Shown here piece by piece: positions 1 through 10,797 of a stretch of 64,000 nt of DNA. Under the pieces are notes generated by a model. It did no database searches, was not told where the DNA came from, and saw only the letters and a program-made list of their open reading frames with translations. The position numbers and the translations under genes are program-made. This DNA is from Humulus lupulus (Eukaryota; Streptophyta; Magnoliopsida; Rosales; Cannabaceae): NCBI RefSeq assembly GCF_963169125.1, contig NC_084793.1, positions 226,408,360 through 226,472,359 on the forward strand, given 5' to 3'. The first letter of the stretch is position 1. Each line of letters starts with the position of its first letter.

Positions 1-741
1 TGAAAGCTAGTGTGATCCTCATCAGGTGGGTGCATACTGATATGATTGTACCCAGAGTATGCATCCATGAATGATAGGATCTCGTGCTCTGAAATGCCAT
101 CGACCAGTTGGTCAATCCTTGGGAGTAAGAAACAATCCTTTGGGCAGGCTTTATTAAGGCCTGTGAAATCCACGCATTCTCCATTTTCCATTTGGCTTGG
201 GAACCAGTACGGGATTAGAGACCCATGATGGATAAAACGCTACCCTGATGAATTCGTTCTCCTTCAGCTTCTCGACTTCTTCTTTTAAGGCTTTTGATCT
301 ATCTTTGTCGAGAAACCTTCTTTTCTGTTGCACTGGTGGAGATTTTTTATCTATGTTCAAGACATGGCTGATAACTGCTGGGTCAATCCCAACCATATCT
401 TTGTGCGACCAGGCAAAGACCTCCTGGTTCTTCTTCAAAAATTCCACCAGGTTTTGCTTTGTTGTTGTCTCTATGTTTTTATTGACTTTCACAACCCTGG
501 TTGGATCTGACTCATCGAGTTGGAACTCCTCGAGGTCCTCAACTGGTCCTACATCTTCCTCAAAATCCCCAAAGTGAGGATCTAAATCCCTATCCTCACT
601 TTGGGCAACACCCTATTTGGCGATGTGTTCACCTGATGGGGCTTGTATCTCATTGGCAAATTGCAACCCTTTTTCGACTCTTTCCCTCGATCCACCCTTT
701 TTCGCTTTAGTAATCGAGGAATTGTAGCATTCCCTTGCTTC
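1..741 (-). pseudogene. GYP-1 linker and N-terminal reverse transcriptase fragment
   Basis: Minus-strand frame after the protease: an EARECYNSS linker, an acidic linker, then the RT fingers region (FAWSHKDMVGIDP near 400, FYPSWVSNPVLVPKPNGKW near 200). A TAG lies at 613-615 in the linker. Near 173-176 two bases are missing relative to the family pattern; the RT continues in a shifted frame to the window edge (VDFTGLNKACPKD, then FMDAYSGYNHI, the first catalytic Asp block). The YxDD block, RNase H and integrase are outside the window. Confidence 0.85.
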
Positions 742-1413
742 TCACAGGTTTCCCAACACGCATCCTACCCCTGCGTCGGTTGGAAACTTCATGGCTAGGT
801 GGCAGACCGAGGTTATGACTCGTAGGTCAACTAGAATAGGCCTTCCAATCACAACATTATATGCAAAAGGACAATCGACTACTATAAAAGTAGTGAGTAA
901 TGTCCTATTTGCAGGTGCAATTCCTGCTGTGACCGGAAGCCTGATTGAAACTCTTGGTGCGAGCCCTTCGTCAGAAAAACCATAAATGGTTTGGTTGCAT
1001 GGTTCCAAATCCTTCACGGACAACTTCATCCTTTATAGCGAAGATTTGTACAGAATATTTACTGAGCTCCCTGTCTCCACTAACACCCGCTTAACCATCA
1101 TATTGGCGATATGGACATCCACGACTAGAGGGTCCAAATAAGGGAACCGGACGTGCTGAACGTCAAGCTCAAAGAAAGTTATCAGTTCTTCCTCTGTTCG
1201 AGCTTTCTTGGGAGTTCGTTCCTCCACATTCAGCATTTCAATGTCTTGGTCGTGGCATAAGGTTCGGGCGTATCGCTCCCTTGCCTTCCCACTATCTCTT
1301 GCTAGGTGTGGCCCGCCACAGATGGTTAGCAACATACCCACCACGGGAGTTGGATGTAAAGGGGGCGAGTGTTGGCATACAGGTGCCTGCTCGTTGCCTC
1401 CTTGAGCCTTTCG
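742..1413 (-). pseudogene. GYP-1 protease domain
   Basis: Aspartic (retropepsin-type) protease that would cut the gag-pol polyprotein. The active-site region reads VLVETGSSVNILY, so the catalytic Asp of the D-T/S/N-G motif is Glu here, which should abolish activity. The second conserved block, VVDCPFAYNVVIGRP, lies near 820-870. A TAA at 1033-1035 splits the domain, but the reading frame is continuous on either side. TGA at 742-744 separates it from the linker leading to RT. Same frame as the gag knuckle. Confidence 0.85.
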
Positions 1414-3530
1414 CTAAGAACCTCTAGTGGCTTGTACATATCTCTTCAGATGTCCTTGTCTGATAAGGAACTCAATTTCATCTTTCAGCTGGTTGCACTC
1501 ATTGGTGTCATGACCATAGTCGTTGTGAAAACGACAAAACTTGGTTGTATCTCTCTTGGAGATATCTTCCTTATCAGAGCCGGTCACTTGTAAGGGACAT
1601 TGGTGCTGGTCGCCTGGTACACCTCTATTATGCTTTCGACTAGGGCCGTGTAATTAGTGAATCTTGGCTCGTCTCTGTTACCCTTAGGGCGCTTATTTTC
1701 ATATGTCGATGGCTCGTTGTTTGCCTTTTTTCCACCATTTTTCCCGTTGTCTTTGTCGTTGTCGTTGGGTTTATCTAACCCATTGGTAGCTTTGGCAGGA
1801 TCTTCCATTGGCCCCTTGTCTCCTGCAAGCAACTTCCCTTCGTTAGCAATCACCTCTTCAAGCTTGATGTACCGGTCTACTCGATCCAGGAATTCTTGGG
1901 TACTCTTCACCCCATTCTTGCTTAAACTATTCCAGAGGGGTGAGTGGCGCCGCACTCCAGCAGTAAGTGCCATCATTTTCCCATCATCGCCAACCGTCTT
2001 AGCTCCAGCTGTCGCTCGCATAAAATGATGGACATATTCCTTTAAGGATTCTCCCTCCTTCTGGGGAATCTCGACCAGTTGGTTGGCTTCAATCAGATGT
2101 ACTCGACCAGCGTAGAATTTCCCGTAGAACTCCTTTACGAACATCTCTCATGACACTATGCTAGCGGTAAGGAATTTGAAAAACCACTCCTGAGCAGTAT
2201 CAGACAAGGTGGCCAGAAAGATTCTGCAGTGAGCATCATCCGACACCTTATGGATGTCCATATGTATCTCGAATTTATTCACATGAGATACTGGTACCCC
2301 ATATCCATCAAAGTTGGGCAATACTGGCATCTTAAATTTGTTTGGGGTTTCTTCCATCGCTATTCTTTGTATGAATGGAGTGCCTCTTCTTCGATCATAC
2401 TCGATGTGGGATGTTCGGCTCACCACCAGCTGCTGTACGACCTGATTCAGCGCATCAATCTGGGCCTGTACTACATCTGGTATTACTGGGGCAATCGGTG
2501 CTAGAGGAGCGTACTCATTGTGCCTTTCCCGCCTATCGTTGAGCACATCCCTCAAGTCATCATCTCTACGCCTTTGCTCGCTAATGCCCAACCGATCAAA
2601 GACGTTAGGTTGCTTAGGCTGCCCCCTAGCGTTCTGGCTCGCAGGCCTATTTTCTCTTGGTGGGGGATTCCGTTCTCCACCTCTCTCTCCTTTTCTTCGA
2701 CCAGCATTTCCTTTGCCAGAATTAGCCTCATTGTAGTCATGTCCATCTCGAAAATGCGACCAGTTATGTTGCGACCTGCTGATTGCACTGTCACCTCCTC
2801 TTGCTGGCATGTCCCGAGCGTCAGGGGGAGGCCTACGCTGGTCTGTGGGTCCCCGGGCATTATTATGTCGTGGGGGGCCCCCGACCGCAAAGTCTGACTC
2901 GACTTGTCTCCTACTAGCAGAAGGACGCTGTCCCCTGTTCGGTGGGTTCGGTTCCTCAGCAGTTTGGCGTCTAGGGCTTCGGGGAGGCTGCCCGACCCTA
3001 TTCTGCCTTAGATGCTGGGGATTATCTCGACCAGAATGAGAAGGTGGTTGCTGCTCAGGGTTTTGAAATGGAATATCCTGTTGAGCCACAAGAGGTTGTT
3101 CTGGCCTCTGAGGGCTTTCTGGCTGAGTTGGAGGACTTGGGTCTAGGCCTTGTTATGGTGGTGCACTTGGTGGCTGATCCGGTTGAGAAGTTGGTGCAAG
3201 TTGTCCCTGGGCCAACTGAATGGCTGCTTCTAGGGCGGTAGTGGCATCCCTCTGTCAGCGGTCGATGTCAGCCTGCCGCTCATTCAATTCTTGACGTTGA
3301 CGGTCAATTTCTCTTTGTTACAATGCCATTGTCTCAGCCACATTCTCTTGATTAGCCATCAGATTGGCTAACTCCTCCTGCAACACACTCAATGTTGTCC
3401 TCAAGGTCTCAGAATCCATCTCCTCCTCTTCGAAATCCAACTGTGGTTCATCTTCAGCCACATTTGATGGAGGAGGCTTGGTGGATGCAGGACCAGAGGT
3501 TTGTCCCGTCTTTCTGGATGTTCTTGCCAT
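1414..3530 (-). pseudogene. gag: GYP-1 gag, broken by stops and a frameshift
   Basis: Gag is the structural protein that would form the virus-like particle around the RNA. The start at 3530 (MARTSRKTGQ) is the first ATG after the primer-binding site. A charged, proline/arginine-rich N-terminal half precedes the capsid-like core (LPNFDGYGVPVSHVNKFE near 2290, FYGKFYAGRVHLIEANQLV near 2090) and a knuckle, CRFHNDYGHDTNEC, near 1520, in which the second knuckle cysteine is His. One reading frame is interrupted by TAA at 3318-3320, TGA at 3255-3257 and TGA at 2148-2150. A frameshift near 1587 precedes the knuckle and a TAG lies at 1414-1416. The two halves around 2148 join in frame across a single codon, so they are one gene and not two. 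Confidence 0.85.
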
Positions 3531-3558
3531 TTGATTTTTCTAGAAGTCTTGAGTTAAA

Positions 3559-3579
3559 CTCTCAATGAAAGCACCAAAA
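3559..3579 (-). other. GYP-1 primer-binding site
   Basis: Immediately after the LTR the minus strand reads TTTTGGTGCTTTCATTGAG, a tRNA-primer site form seen in plant gypsy elements. The exact tRNA was not determined. Confidence 0.6.
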
Positions 3580-4215
3580 TGTTGACCCTCGAATTGGCCA
3601 ACGACACAGAGTCAGATAAACGATATAAAGTAAGATGAAAAATGAGAAGAACTCCAGACAAAAAGATAAACGACACAAACGATTTTAGTGGTTCGACCCT
3701 AATAGAATGGTAACAACCTATGTCCACTTGGTGTTCTTATTGATGTAGTATTCCAAGAACATTGATCAATGAATTAGGGTTCACGAGTTTCAGTAGATCT
3801 CAGATAAAATACAATTGTGATGCATAACAACACTCTTTTTCTCTCTTAGAATCTCTTAGCTCAAGCGTTCTTAAGCCAAATGTTCGAAAAAAACTCCCCT
3901 CTCTTTAGCCCTTTGATTCTTATTTATAGGCTCAAGGAGGTTTACATGGGCCAATGGGCCTTAATTACATTTAATACATGCGTATCTAAACAATAATGAA
4001 AATTGTAATTAATATGTAATTACAAGATTGCGTATTTAAAGGAAATAACTGAATATATAAGACCAGGCTGGTCGCCCTTGATTACTTAATAAGCCAATGA
4101 TCTTGGTCGAGGGTCGAGGAAGATATGTTCACTTAAAACTACCACGTGTTTCCCACATGTAGATCAATCCTGCCATGTCATCAGTAAGTCCATTCTTGGG
4201 TAAACAGTTATAACA
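3580..4215 (-). repeat. GYP-1 5' LTR
   Basis: On the minus strand the LTR starts TGTTATAACTG and ends GGGTCAACA, the usual TG...CA termini. A TATA-like CCTATAAATAAG lies near 3930, followed by a terminator-like leader. It directly abuts the primer-binding site. Length is about 636 bp. The partner LTR is outside the window, so the outer boundary rests on the TG terminus and on the return to AT-rich copia leader sequence. Confidence 0.8.
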
Positions 4216-5001
4216 ATCATAAAATATTTCAAAACAGTTAATCAAATTCAAATATCCATAAAATATATCTAACTAACAATATTCAAATTTCAAATAATTT
4301 AAATATTAAAAACTATAGAATAAACAGATATTTATATTTTCAAATAAATATTTAATAAAAATATCAAGAATTTAAAAGAAAATATCTTAAATACCTTAAT
4401 TATAATATGTTAATATATTAAAAGATTTAAAATTAAGTTGTTAGTTTATTTTTAAATTTGAATTTGAATCTTTGTAGAAAATATCTAATTATTTAAATCT
4501 CAACTAACAAAAATATCTTACTTAAAAAATAATTTTTAAATACAAAAACAAATATGATGTTTTTGGTTTTGATTATAAATAATTTATTTTCACAATTTTT
4601 ATTTTTATTTAATTTTTTTAAAAAAAATAATCGGATGAATAGTACCACAGTACTGTTCATCGCGTGCGGCTGGCTGGTGCGTGCAGGCGGCGCGCAGTGC
4701 ACGTGGATGGCGCGTGCGCATGGGCAGCCAGGCCAATTTTTCCAAATTTTTTTTGAGAAACTTTACAAACCAAAACCATTTTTTAATTAATTTTTAACAT
4801 GTTTTACACAAAATAAAGCATATATAAAAATTAATGGTATAGAAAACACAACAAAATAACCTAAAAATTGTTAATAATCACATAAAATCAATATGCTACA
4901 TAAAACATGAAAACCATCCAATTATTCAAACACATCAAATAATCCAATTTCTAACATGTTCATACATGAAAATAAAGATTATCAAAGGCTCTGAGGCCAG
5001 T
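4216..5001 (-). mobile_element. COP-1 internal leader (Ty1/copia)
   Basis: AT-rich sequence between the GYP-1 LTR and the COP-1 LTR. No coding sequence is seen. At 4985-5000 the minus strand carries TGGCCTCAGAGCC, a close variant of the copia initiator-Met tRNA primer site (TGGTATCAGAGC), directly beside the LTR end, so this is the 5' untranslated leader. A GC-rich patch at 4630-4735 contains the near-palindrome GAATAGTACC...GTACTGTTC. The coding part of this copia element would lie further left, beyond GYP-1 and the window. Confidence 0.6.
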
Positions 5002-5908
5002 TGTTAGGAAAACTTATACACGATCTTTATTTATTTTCATGTAGATCTGATATTAAACAAACTTATAAGCTCATTGGACTTAAAATCAAGGCATGTATTA
5101 TTTTCTATTGATTTAATTAAATAAATAATTATTTAAATCCTTTATCAAATTAAATATTTATAATTGGAACCTTGATTTAAACTTATTTATTAATTTAGAT
5201 ATCAATTTATCATAATTAATAAATCTGCCATAATTTATCTTTTCTTCTCAAAATTACATAACTCGGTGAAACTATCCAAAATTGACCTGGTCAACTTTGA
5301 TAATTAAATCAATTAATTGAGACTATCTAGATGATTTTATCCAAGGTACAATGGGGACCATGGGCCTATGAAATCAAACTCCAATAAGTTATCATAAATC
5401 TAACAAATAAATTTACTAACTTATTAATTCCTGGTGAATCCACTATAGACTCGGAATTGCACTCTTGAATTCATAGAACGCTCTATAACAAATATAGATA
5501 TGCTATTAATTATCCATTGTTACAACCATAATTGTCACTCAATCCTCTATAGACGGTCTAGAATGAGATGGGACTAAATTATCGTTTTACCCCTCATTGT
5601 ATTTTATCCTTAAAACACTTAGTTCCTTGTAAATGATATTTCAGTAAACTAATTTAATTACTAAAATGAGATCTTTATCATTTAACACCTTGAACCAAAC
5701 TAAAAGGAAACCATCGTTTCACTTCTTCATCAGAAGCTATAGATGTTCATATCTATGATTAACACTCCCACTCAATGATACTACCGAGTTCCCAAGATGT
5801 AAGTATGGGCTAGTCCGTAAGGTAAGCTGGTAACGAACAAGTCAAAGAACTCAAATAATACAATCAGTTAGAATATTAACCACTCAGAATTGAGATTGAA
5901 TTGACCTA

Positions 5909-7030
5909 TGTGGATGCTAAAAATCTGGTACTTGTAGGAGACCCAAAACAAGTGCCAAGAGCCCCTCGCGTGCCACCAAAGACTCGCGCGACGCCCCTGC
6001 TCCGCGCGCTCTGACTGCACGACGCCCCTGCTCCACGCGCGCGTTGGCCGCGCGACGCCCCTACTCCGCGCGCGCTGACCGCGCAACACCACTAGGATCC
6101 GCGCGCGCTGGCCGCGCGACACCACCTGATCCACGCGTTCTGGCCGCGCGACACCACCAGGATCCGCGCGCGCTGGCCGCGCGACACCACCTGATCCACG
6201 CGTAGGGTGGCCTCGCCCAAGGATCATGCATGCATAGGGTGGCCTCGCCCCAAAGGGCCTCACCCAAGTACTAAGCACACCTAATGGCCTCGCCCAAGGG
6301 CCACGCACGCCTAATGGCCTTGCCCCAAAGGGCCTCGCCCAAGGGCCTCGTTCGAAGGGCCACGCGTATATGGCAGCCTCGCCCTAGTGGGTCTCGTCCA
6401 AGGGCCTCGTCCGAAGGGCCACGCGTATATGGCAGCCTCGACCCAGTGGGTCTTGTCCGAAGGCCTCGCGCGCATGATGCCAATGGTCAAGGTGGCCCAC
6501 AAGAGACAAAAAGAATATGAACAAGGTACCTCTAAAGGGGTACGTACATGCCTGAAAGGATCAAGGGACAGGCCTGACACCTGTACCCGACAAATAGTGG
6601 CAGTTGGGAACAGTACGAGGAATGGCAACACCACCACCACGTCTCTGACACCCGTACAAGGCAAGTAGTGGAGTCATGACCGGGTACAAAAGCTGGGTGC
6701 ACCCACGAACTCTGACCATGTACCGGAGCTGACACCACTACCCCTGGAACCATTCTCCTGCTAGTGTACTCACATACCATCTGGTCCCCTGGACTACCAT
6801 GTACCCAGGGCCATTAGAGCCTACTATAAAATGAACTCTAACTCCACCTGAAAAGGGGTTGGAAAATTAACTGTAGCAAGGGCACCATAGTGAATACAAA
6901 CTGATTTCACCATTGTTCTTCTGCAATTGTTCTTGGAGTTTATATTGAGAGTTCTAAAGCTTTTCTTTTGATAATCTTTACTTTACACTTTTTCTAACTT
7001 AACTTAGTTGACGAGTTCTCACCGTCAACA
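5909..7030 (+). repeat. GYP-2 5' LTR
   Basis: TG...CA LTR of 1122 bp, 156 bp longer than its partner. The extra length lies in a CpG-dense block at about 5965-6215 (units built on CGCGCGCTGGCCGCGCGACA). A second repeat of about 60 bp (GGCCTCGTCCGAAGGGCCACG and its continuation) is present twice at 6340-6465. TATA-like CTATAAAATGAAC lies at 6824-6836. Confidence 0.9.
6825..6831 (+). promoter_or_regulatory. TATA box in GYP-2 5' LTR (copy at 14596-14602)
   Basis: TATAAAA in the context CCTACTATAAAATGAAC. The same context occurs on the minus strand of both TRG LTRs (31379-31385 and 35386-35392), so the core promoter is conserved across the family. Confidence 0.6.
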
Positions 7031-7050
7031 GTTTGGTGCCGTCTGTGGGA
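7031..7050 (+). other. GYP-2 primer-binding site
   Basis: GTTTGGTGCCGTCTGTGGGA directly after the LTR. TRG has the same site with one base difference (minus strand, 35131-35150). Confidence 0.7.
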
Positions 7051-7097
7051 ATCCAAGTACCAAGCTACTGTTCTACCATTACTTCCGGCAAGGAGAA

Positions 7098-9204
7098 ATG
7101 TCGAGACATTCAAAGTGACTCAGGGAGCCACGAGAGGTGGAGGTCCACCTTAGCGGAGTCCAGCTGAAGGCCTCCATGAAGGACCCTCCTCCACCCAGAG
7201 ATGTAGAGCCCCCAAGGGACTCTGAAGTTCGCAAGAGTGATAGAGAGGTCACGTCACCGGCCGTCCCGCCCGGAGAGAGTCTTCCAAGGGCACCGTCGGG
7301 AAATGCCAACGAGTTTCCGCCTCCTAAACCACCACAAGTACCGAACTCCGGCCAGCAGGACCCGGGCCCCTCAACGCATAGACATGATAAGCATCCCTGG
7401 GTCCATTCCGTGAGCTCGAGTTCTAAATCTCGATTCTATGAAGAAGAAATACATGAGCTGCACCGTAAGAACCAAAGGTTGGAGACTACCCTGGAGAATA
7501 TGTAAGAGGTGCTGAATGGCCTATTGCAAGGTAAGTCAAATGTGACCTTGCCCAAGAGAAAAGAGAAAGGTCGTGAGGGGGCAGAGACCACCATTCCAGT
7601 AGACGATGGGAGGACCCGACACTCCACCAGTAACACCCCCCGAATGAAGCAACGCGAACATCCTAAGCCATCGAAGCAGGCCCAGAAACCAGAGCCGAAG
7701 ACCAATGCGACCCATCGCAACGAGGACGAGGTCACCTCTAAGAGAGCACCCTCAGATTTACGGGAGGAGCTCTACAAAAAGAGGGCGGGTAAAGGGACCA
7801 CGCCCCCTATGGCGCCTCGAGAGGGCAAAGGAAAGGGGGATCTTAACCCGTCTGCTTTAAGGGACTCCCTAAGCAAGAGGAGACATGACTTGGACACAGA
7901 AATGAGGAGCCTGCAAAGCAAGATCGTCACCACCTCTGGAGGTCAAGCTGCTGAGGAAGAGTTTGACCATGAGTCACCCTTCGTTAGGGAGATCCAAGCC
8001 ATCCAACTCCCTGCCAATTTTAAGGAGCCCCATATGACCCCCTACGAAGGAAGCACATATCCAAAATACCATCTAGATACATTTAATGACCTGATGATGC
8101 TGAGGGGAATTGGTAGCGGGGCGAGATGTCATTGCTTGGCTGTCACCTTAAAAGGACCTGCGTACAAGTGGTTCAAAAGACTTAGACCGGGGTCCATAAG
8201 ATCTTGGCAACAACTTTCTGATGAGTTCCTCCAGCAGCACCACGCCGTGCGCGACTACACGATGCCAGGCACCAGCCTCGCAAATGTGAAGCAAGGAGAA
8301 AACGAGAGCTTTAAGAGCTATATTCACAGGTTCAATATGGAGGCAGCCAAAGTAGGGAGCCTGACCCGCCAAGAGCTCAAAATGGCCATCACAGCTGGAG
8401 TACGCCCAGGAAGAGGGTTATGGGATAACATGCTCAAGAGGGAGGTCACAGACTTGGATGATTCTACGAGCGGGCACAAAAATACATTCGCGTGGAGGAT
8501 GGTCACGAGAACCTCAAAGCCGGAAAAGGCCCGTCACCCCCGAAACCTCCAACCCGAGAAAATCCAAGCGGTGCAAAGAAGAAGGGGTTTATGAAGGAAC
8601 AAGAAATGATCAACCCCGGAAGCATCAACGCTCTGAGGAGGGCCTACAGGGCCCCTACACCTTTTACACTGACCTCACCCATGCGAGGGAGCATATTTTC
8701 GTTGTGAACAAAAACCAGGTCCCTTTCAAAAGGCCCCCGCCAATGAAAAAAGACCGGTCCAAAAGAGACCCCAGCAAGTATTGCCAGTATCACAAGGATG
8801 TCAGCCACACCACCGCGGAATGCAGCCATTTGAAGGTGGAGATGGAGGAGCTCAATTGCAGGGGACATTTGGGCAGGTACGTGCGCAAGGAGAACCAGGG
8901 GCCAGAAGAAGGAGCGTCCCCGCCGCGGGCGCGAGAGGTGGCCCCAGAAGTACAGGGAGAGGTCAGGACCATATTTGGAGAACCAGGATTCGGAGGTGAT
9001 TCAAGGAAGGGACGAGACAAATATGCCAAGGAGGCCAGACGAAGTCCACCACCATGCGTTTTAAGTTTGGAGCAACGCCCCCCGAAGAGTTTCAAGGGCG
9101 AGAATGACTTAATAACTTTCACTGAAGAAGACGCGCAGGGGGTGCATTTCCCTCATAATGACCCCCAGGTGCTAACTGTCCAGCTTGCGAACATGAGAGT
9201 ACAT
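7098..9204 (+). pseudogene. gag: GYP-2 gag, with stops and a 1-bp deletion
   Basis: Gag starts at ATG 7098 (MSRHSK), just after the primer site. Order: basic/proline-rich N-terminus; a short coiled-coil-like stretch (YEEEIHELHRKNQRLETTLENM, about 7438-7502); basic linker; retrotransposon gag core at about 7980-8460 (YPKYHLDTFNDLM, AYKWFKRLRPGSI, ENESFKSYIHRF); then a CX2HX4HX4C knuckle, CQYHKDVSHTTAEC, near 8780-8825. Stops: TGA 7116-7118 and TAA 7503-7505 (a glutamine codon in the sister copy TRG). One base is missing near 8461, which shifts the frame before the conserved YERAQKYI block; the frame is shifted again before the knuckle (about 8600-8650). Confidence 0.88.
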
Positions 9205-9731
9205 TGAGTCCTAGTGGATAATGGAAGTTCTGTGGACATCTTGCATCACCCCGCTTTGGAGAAGATGGGACTGAGCGTCCGACACTTGAAACCCTGCAAT
9301 TCCTCCCTTTACGGGTTCACAGGGGACTCGATACAGCCCCTAGGTGCAATTGAATTAGCCCTCACCATGGGGGAACAACCCAAGAAAATCACCATAATGG
9401 TAAACTTTGTCGTGGTGGATTGTGCCTCAGCCTTCAACACGGTATTGGGGAGACCCTCTCTGAGAGAATTGAAGGCGATAACTTCTGTGTATCACCTAGC
9501 CATGAAATTCTCAACCCCTGGGGGAGTAGCATGCATGAAAGGGGAGTAGAAGGAAGCAAGGGAATGCTATAACATGTCCCTCCGCACAGCCACAAAACCA
9601 TCGGTGCCGATGGCAATGGCTGTGTATGAAGGCGCGACCCACACGAGCTGGACCCACGAGTTACGGAGCACCTCGAGAAATGTTACTAGTGGGGCTTCGG
9701 CCCCTGGTGCAAAGAGGACCTATGTTTAGTT
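9205..9731 (+). pseudogene. GYP-2 protease domain and pol stub
   Basis: Continues gag after a TGA at 9205-9207. The active site VLVDNGSSVDILHH keeps the catalytic Asp, and the second block FVVVDCASAFNTVLGRPS is intact, so the protease core itself looks sound. TAG at 9547-9549 falls just before the EARECYNMS linker, the same place where GYP-1 has its TGA. About 55 codons further the frame ends and non-coding sequence begins; RT, RNase H and integrase are missing altogether. Confidence 0.87.
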
Positions 9732-10797
9732 TGTTCCTTATTATGTTAGCATAGTAAGTAAGAACCAAAGAGGCTACCTAGGTAGCCTCCCAGTTAGATG
9801 TAACCCTTCTTTAAATATGTCGTTGTAAACCACATGCTATGAATGAAACTGTTTGCAACTTCGCGTGTTGTTTTTCTTCTCTATGCGAGCATCAGCCAAA
9901 GTGTCTGCCGAAATAAATTTCACCAAACACTTGGGGGGCAGGACAGGAGGTAACGACATATAGCAAAAAAAAAAAAAAGGACCCTCTAACAAAATGAGCC
10001 TAAAAAGGACCCCCCAGCAAATAGGAGGATCCAAAAAAGGACCCCTTGCACCAGGATCCTAAAAAGGACCCTCTATCAGGAGGATCCTAAAAAGGAACCT
10101 ATGCACCAGGAGAATCCTAAAAAGGACCCTCTATCAGGAGGACCTTAAAAGGGACCATGATCCCAAAAGGACCCCTTGTATCAGGGCCTTAAGCGAAGTC
10201 CTTATATGTATAAAACAGGGAGAGGACCTTACAAGGCATCCCTTGGTTCACAAGGATCAGCTACCCTTGTGAACATCAAGGAGGCCAAAGGGTCTTACAA
10301 AAAAAAAAGTATAGTAACAACAATAATAAGTCTAGAGCGGCCACCAAGCCGTCTAGCCAAAAAGGGTCCTAAAAGAGACCCTTGCAAAAATAGTACTATG
10401 AATAACGACGAGAAGGACGCTTCTCGCAAAAAATAATAAGCGCGCACAAGAATATATAAAAGGATAGCTAGGACCCATGGGGTCAAAATATCCTTATAAA
10501 AGTAATCAAGAGGCACCAAAAGAGGTCCCATTGAACCCTTTCACATGGGCTCCGAAGGACCTCCAGCCTGGTAAACAAAAGAGGGGAACCCGCCAAACCC
10601 CATCACACAGGCTCAAACGGGCCTCAAACGCAGTGGAATAAGAGATAAATAACCACACATGTATATATACATTAAAAAAGGAAGTCTTGAGGATATGATA
10701 GGATTTACAAAAGAAAAATAGTAATAACGATAATATTACAACGGCTCAAACGAGCATACATCTACAACGGGCTGGCAAAGGTAATGAAATAACAACC
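9732..10797 (+). repeat. GYP-2 spacer with degenerate AAAAAGGACC repeats
   Basis: Non-coding stretch between the pol stub and the antisense gene. From about 9968 to 10180 a degenerate unit built on CCTAAAAAGGACCC with AGGAGGAT recurs about eight times. The rest (10180-10795) is purine-rich with scattered GGACCC copies. This matches the repeat-rich 3' regions of other Tat-type elements in the window (33345-33545 in TRG, 18530-20160 in GYP-3). Confidence 0.6.

Larger units (their letters stand above)
1..4215 (-). mobile_element. GYP-1: 5' half of a Ty3/gypsy (Tat/Retand-like) retrotransposon
   Basis: The element reads on the minus strand: LTR at 3580-4215, primer-binding site, gag, protease, then the start of reverse transcriptase running off the left window edge. 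Gene order gag-PR-RT, a gag knuckle of the CX2HX4HX4C type and the protease-RT sequence fit the Tat branch of Ty3/gypsy. Its other LTR must lie left of the window, so target-site duplication cannot be checked. It appears to have inserted into the internal leader of the minus-strand copia element COP-1. At least six in-frame stops and two frameshifts make it non-functional. Confidence 0.88.

Noticed and set aside
5868..6668. Overlapping ORFs in the GYP-2 LTRs (5.9-6.8 kb and 13.8-14.5 kb)
   Set aside because: GC-rich repeat shadows within LTR sequence, without family resemblance; frames differ between the two LTRs.
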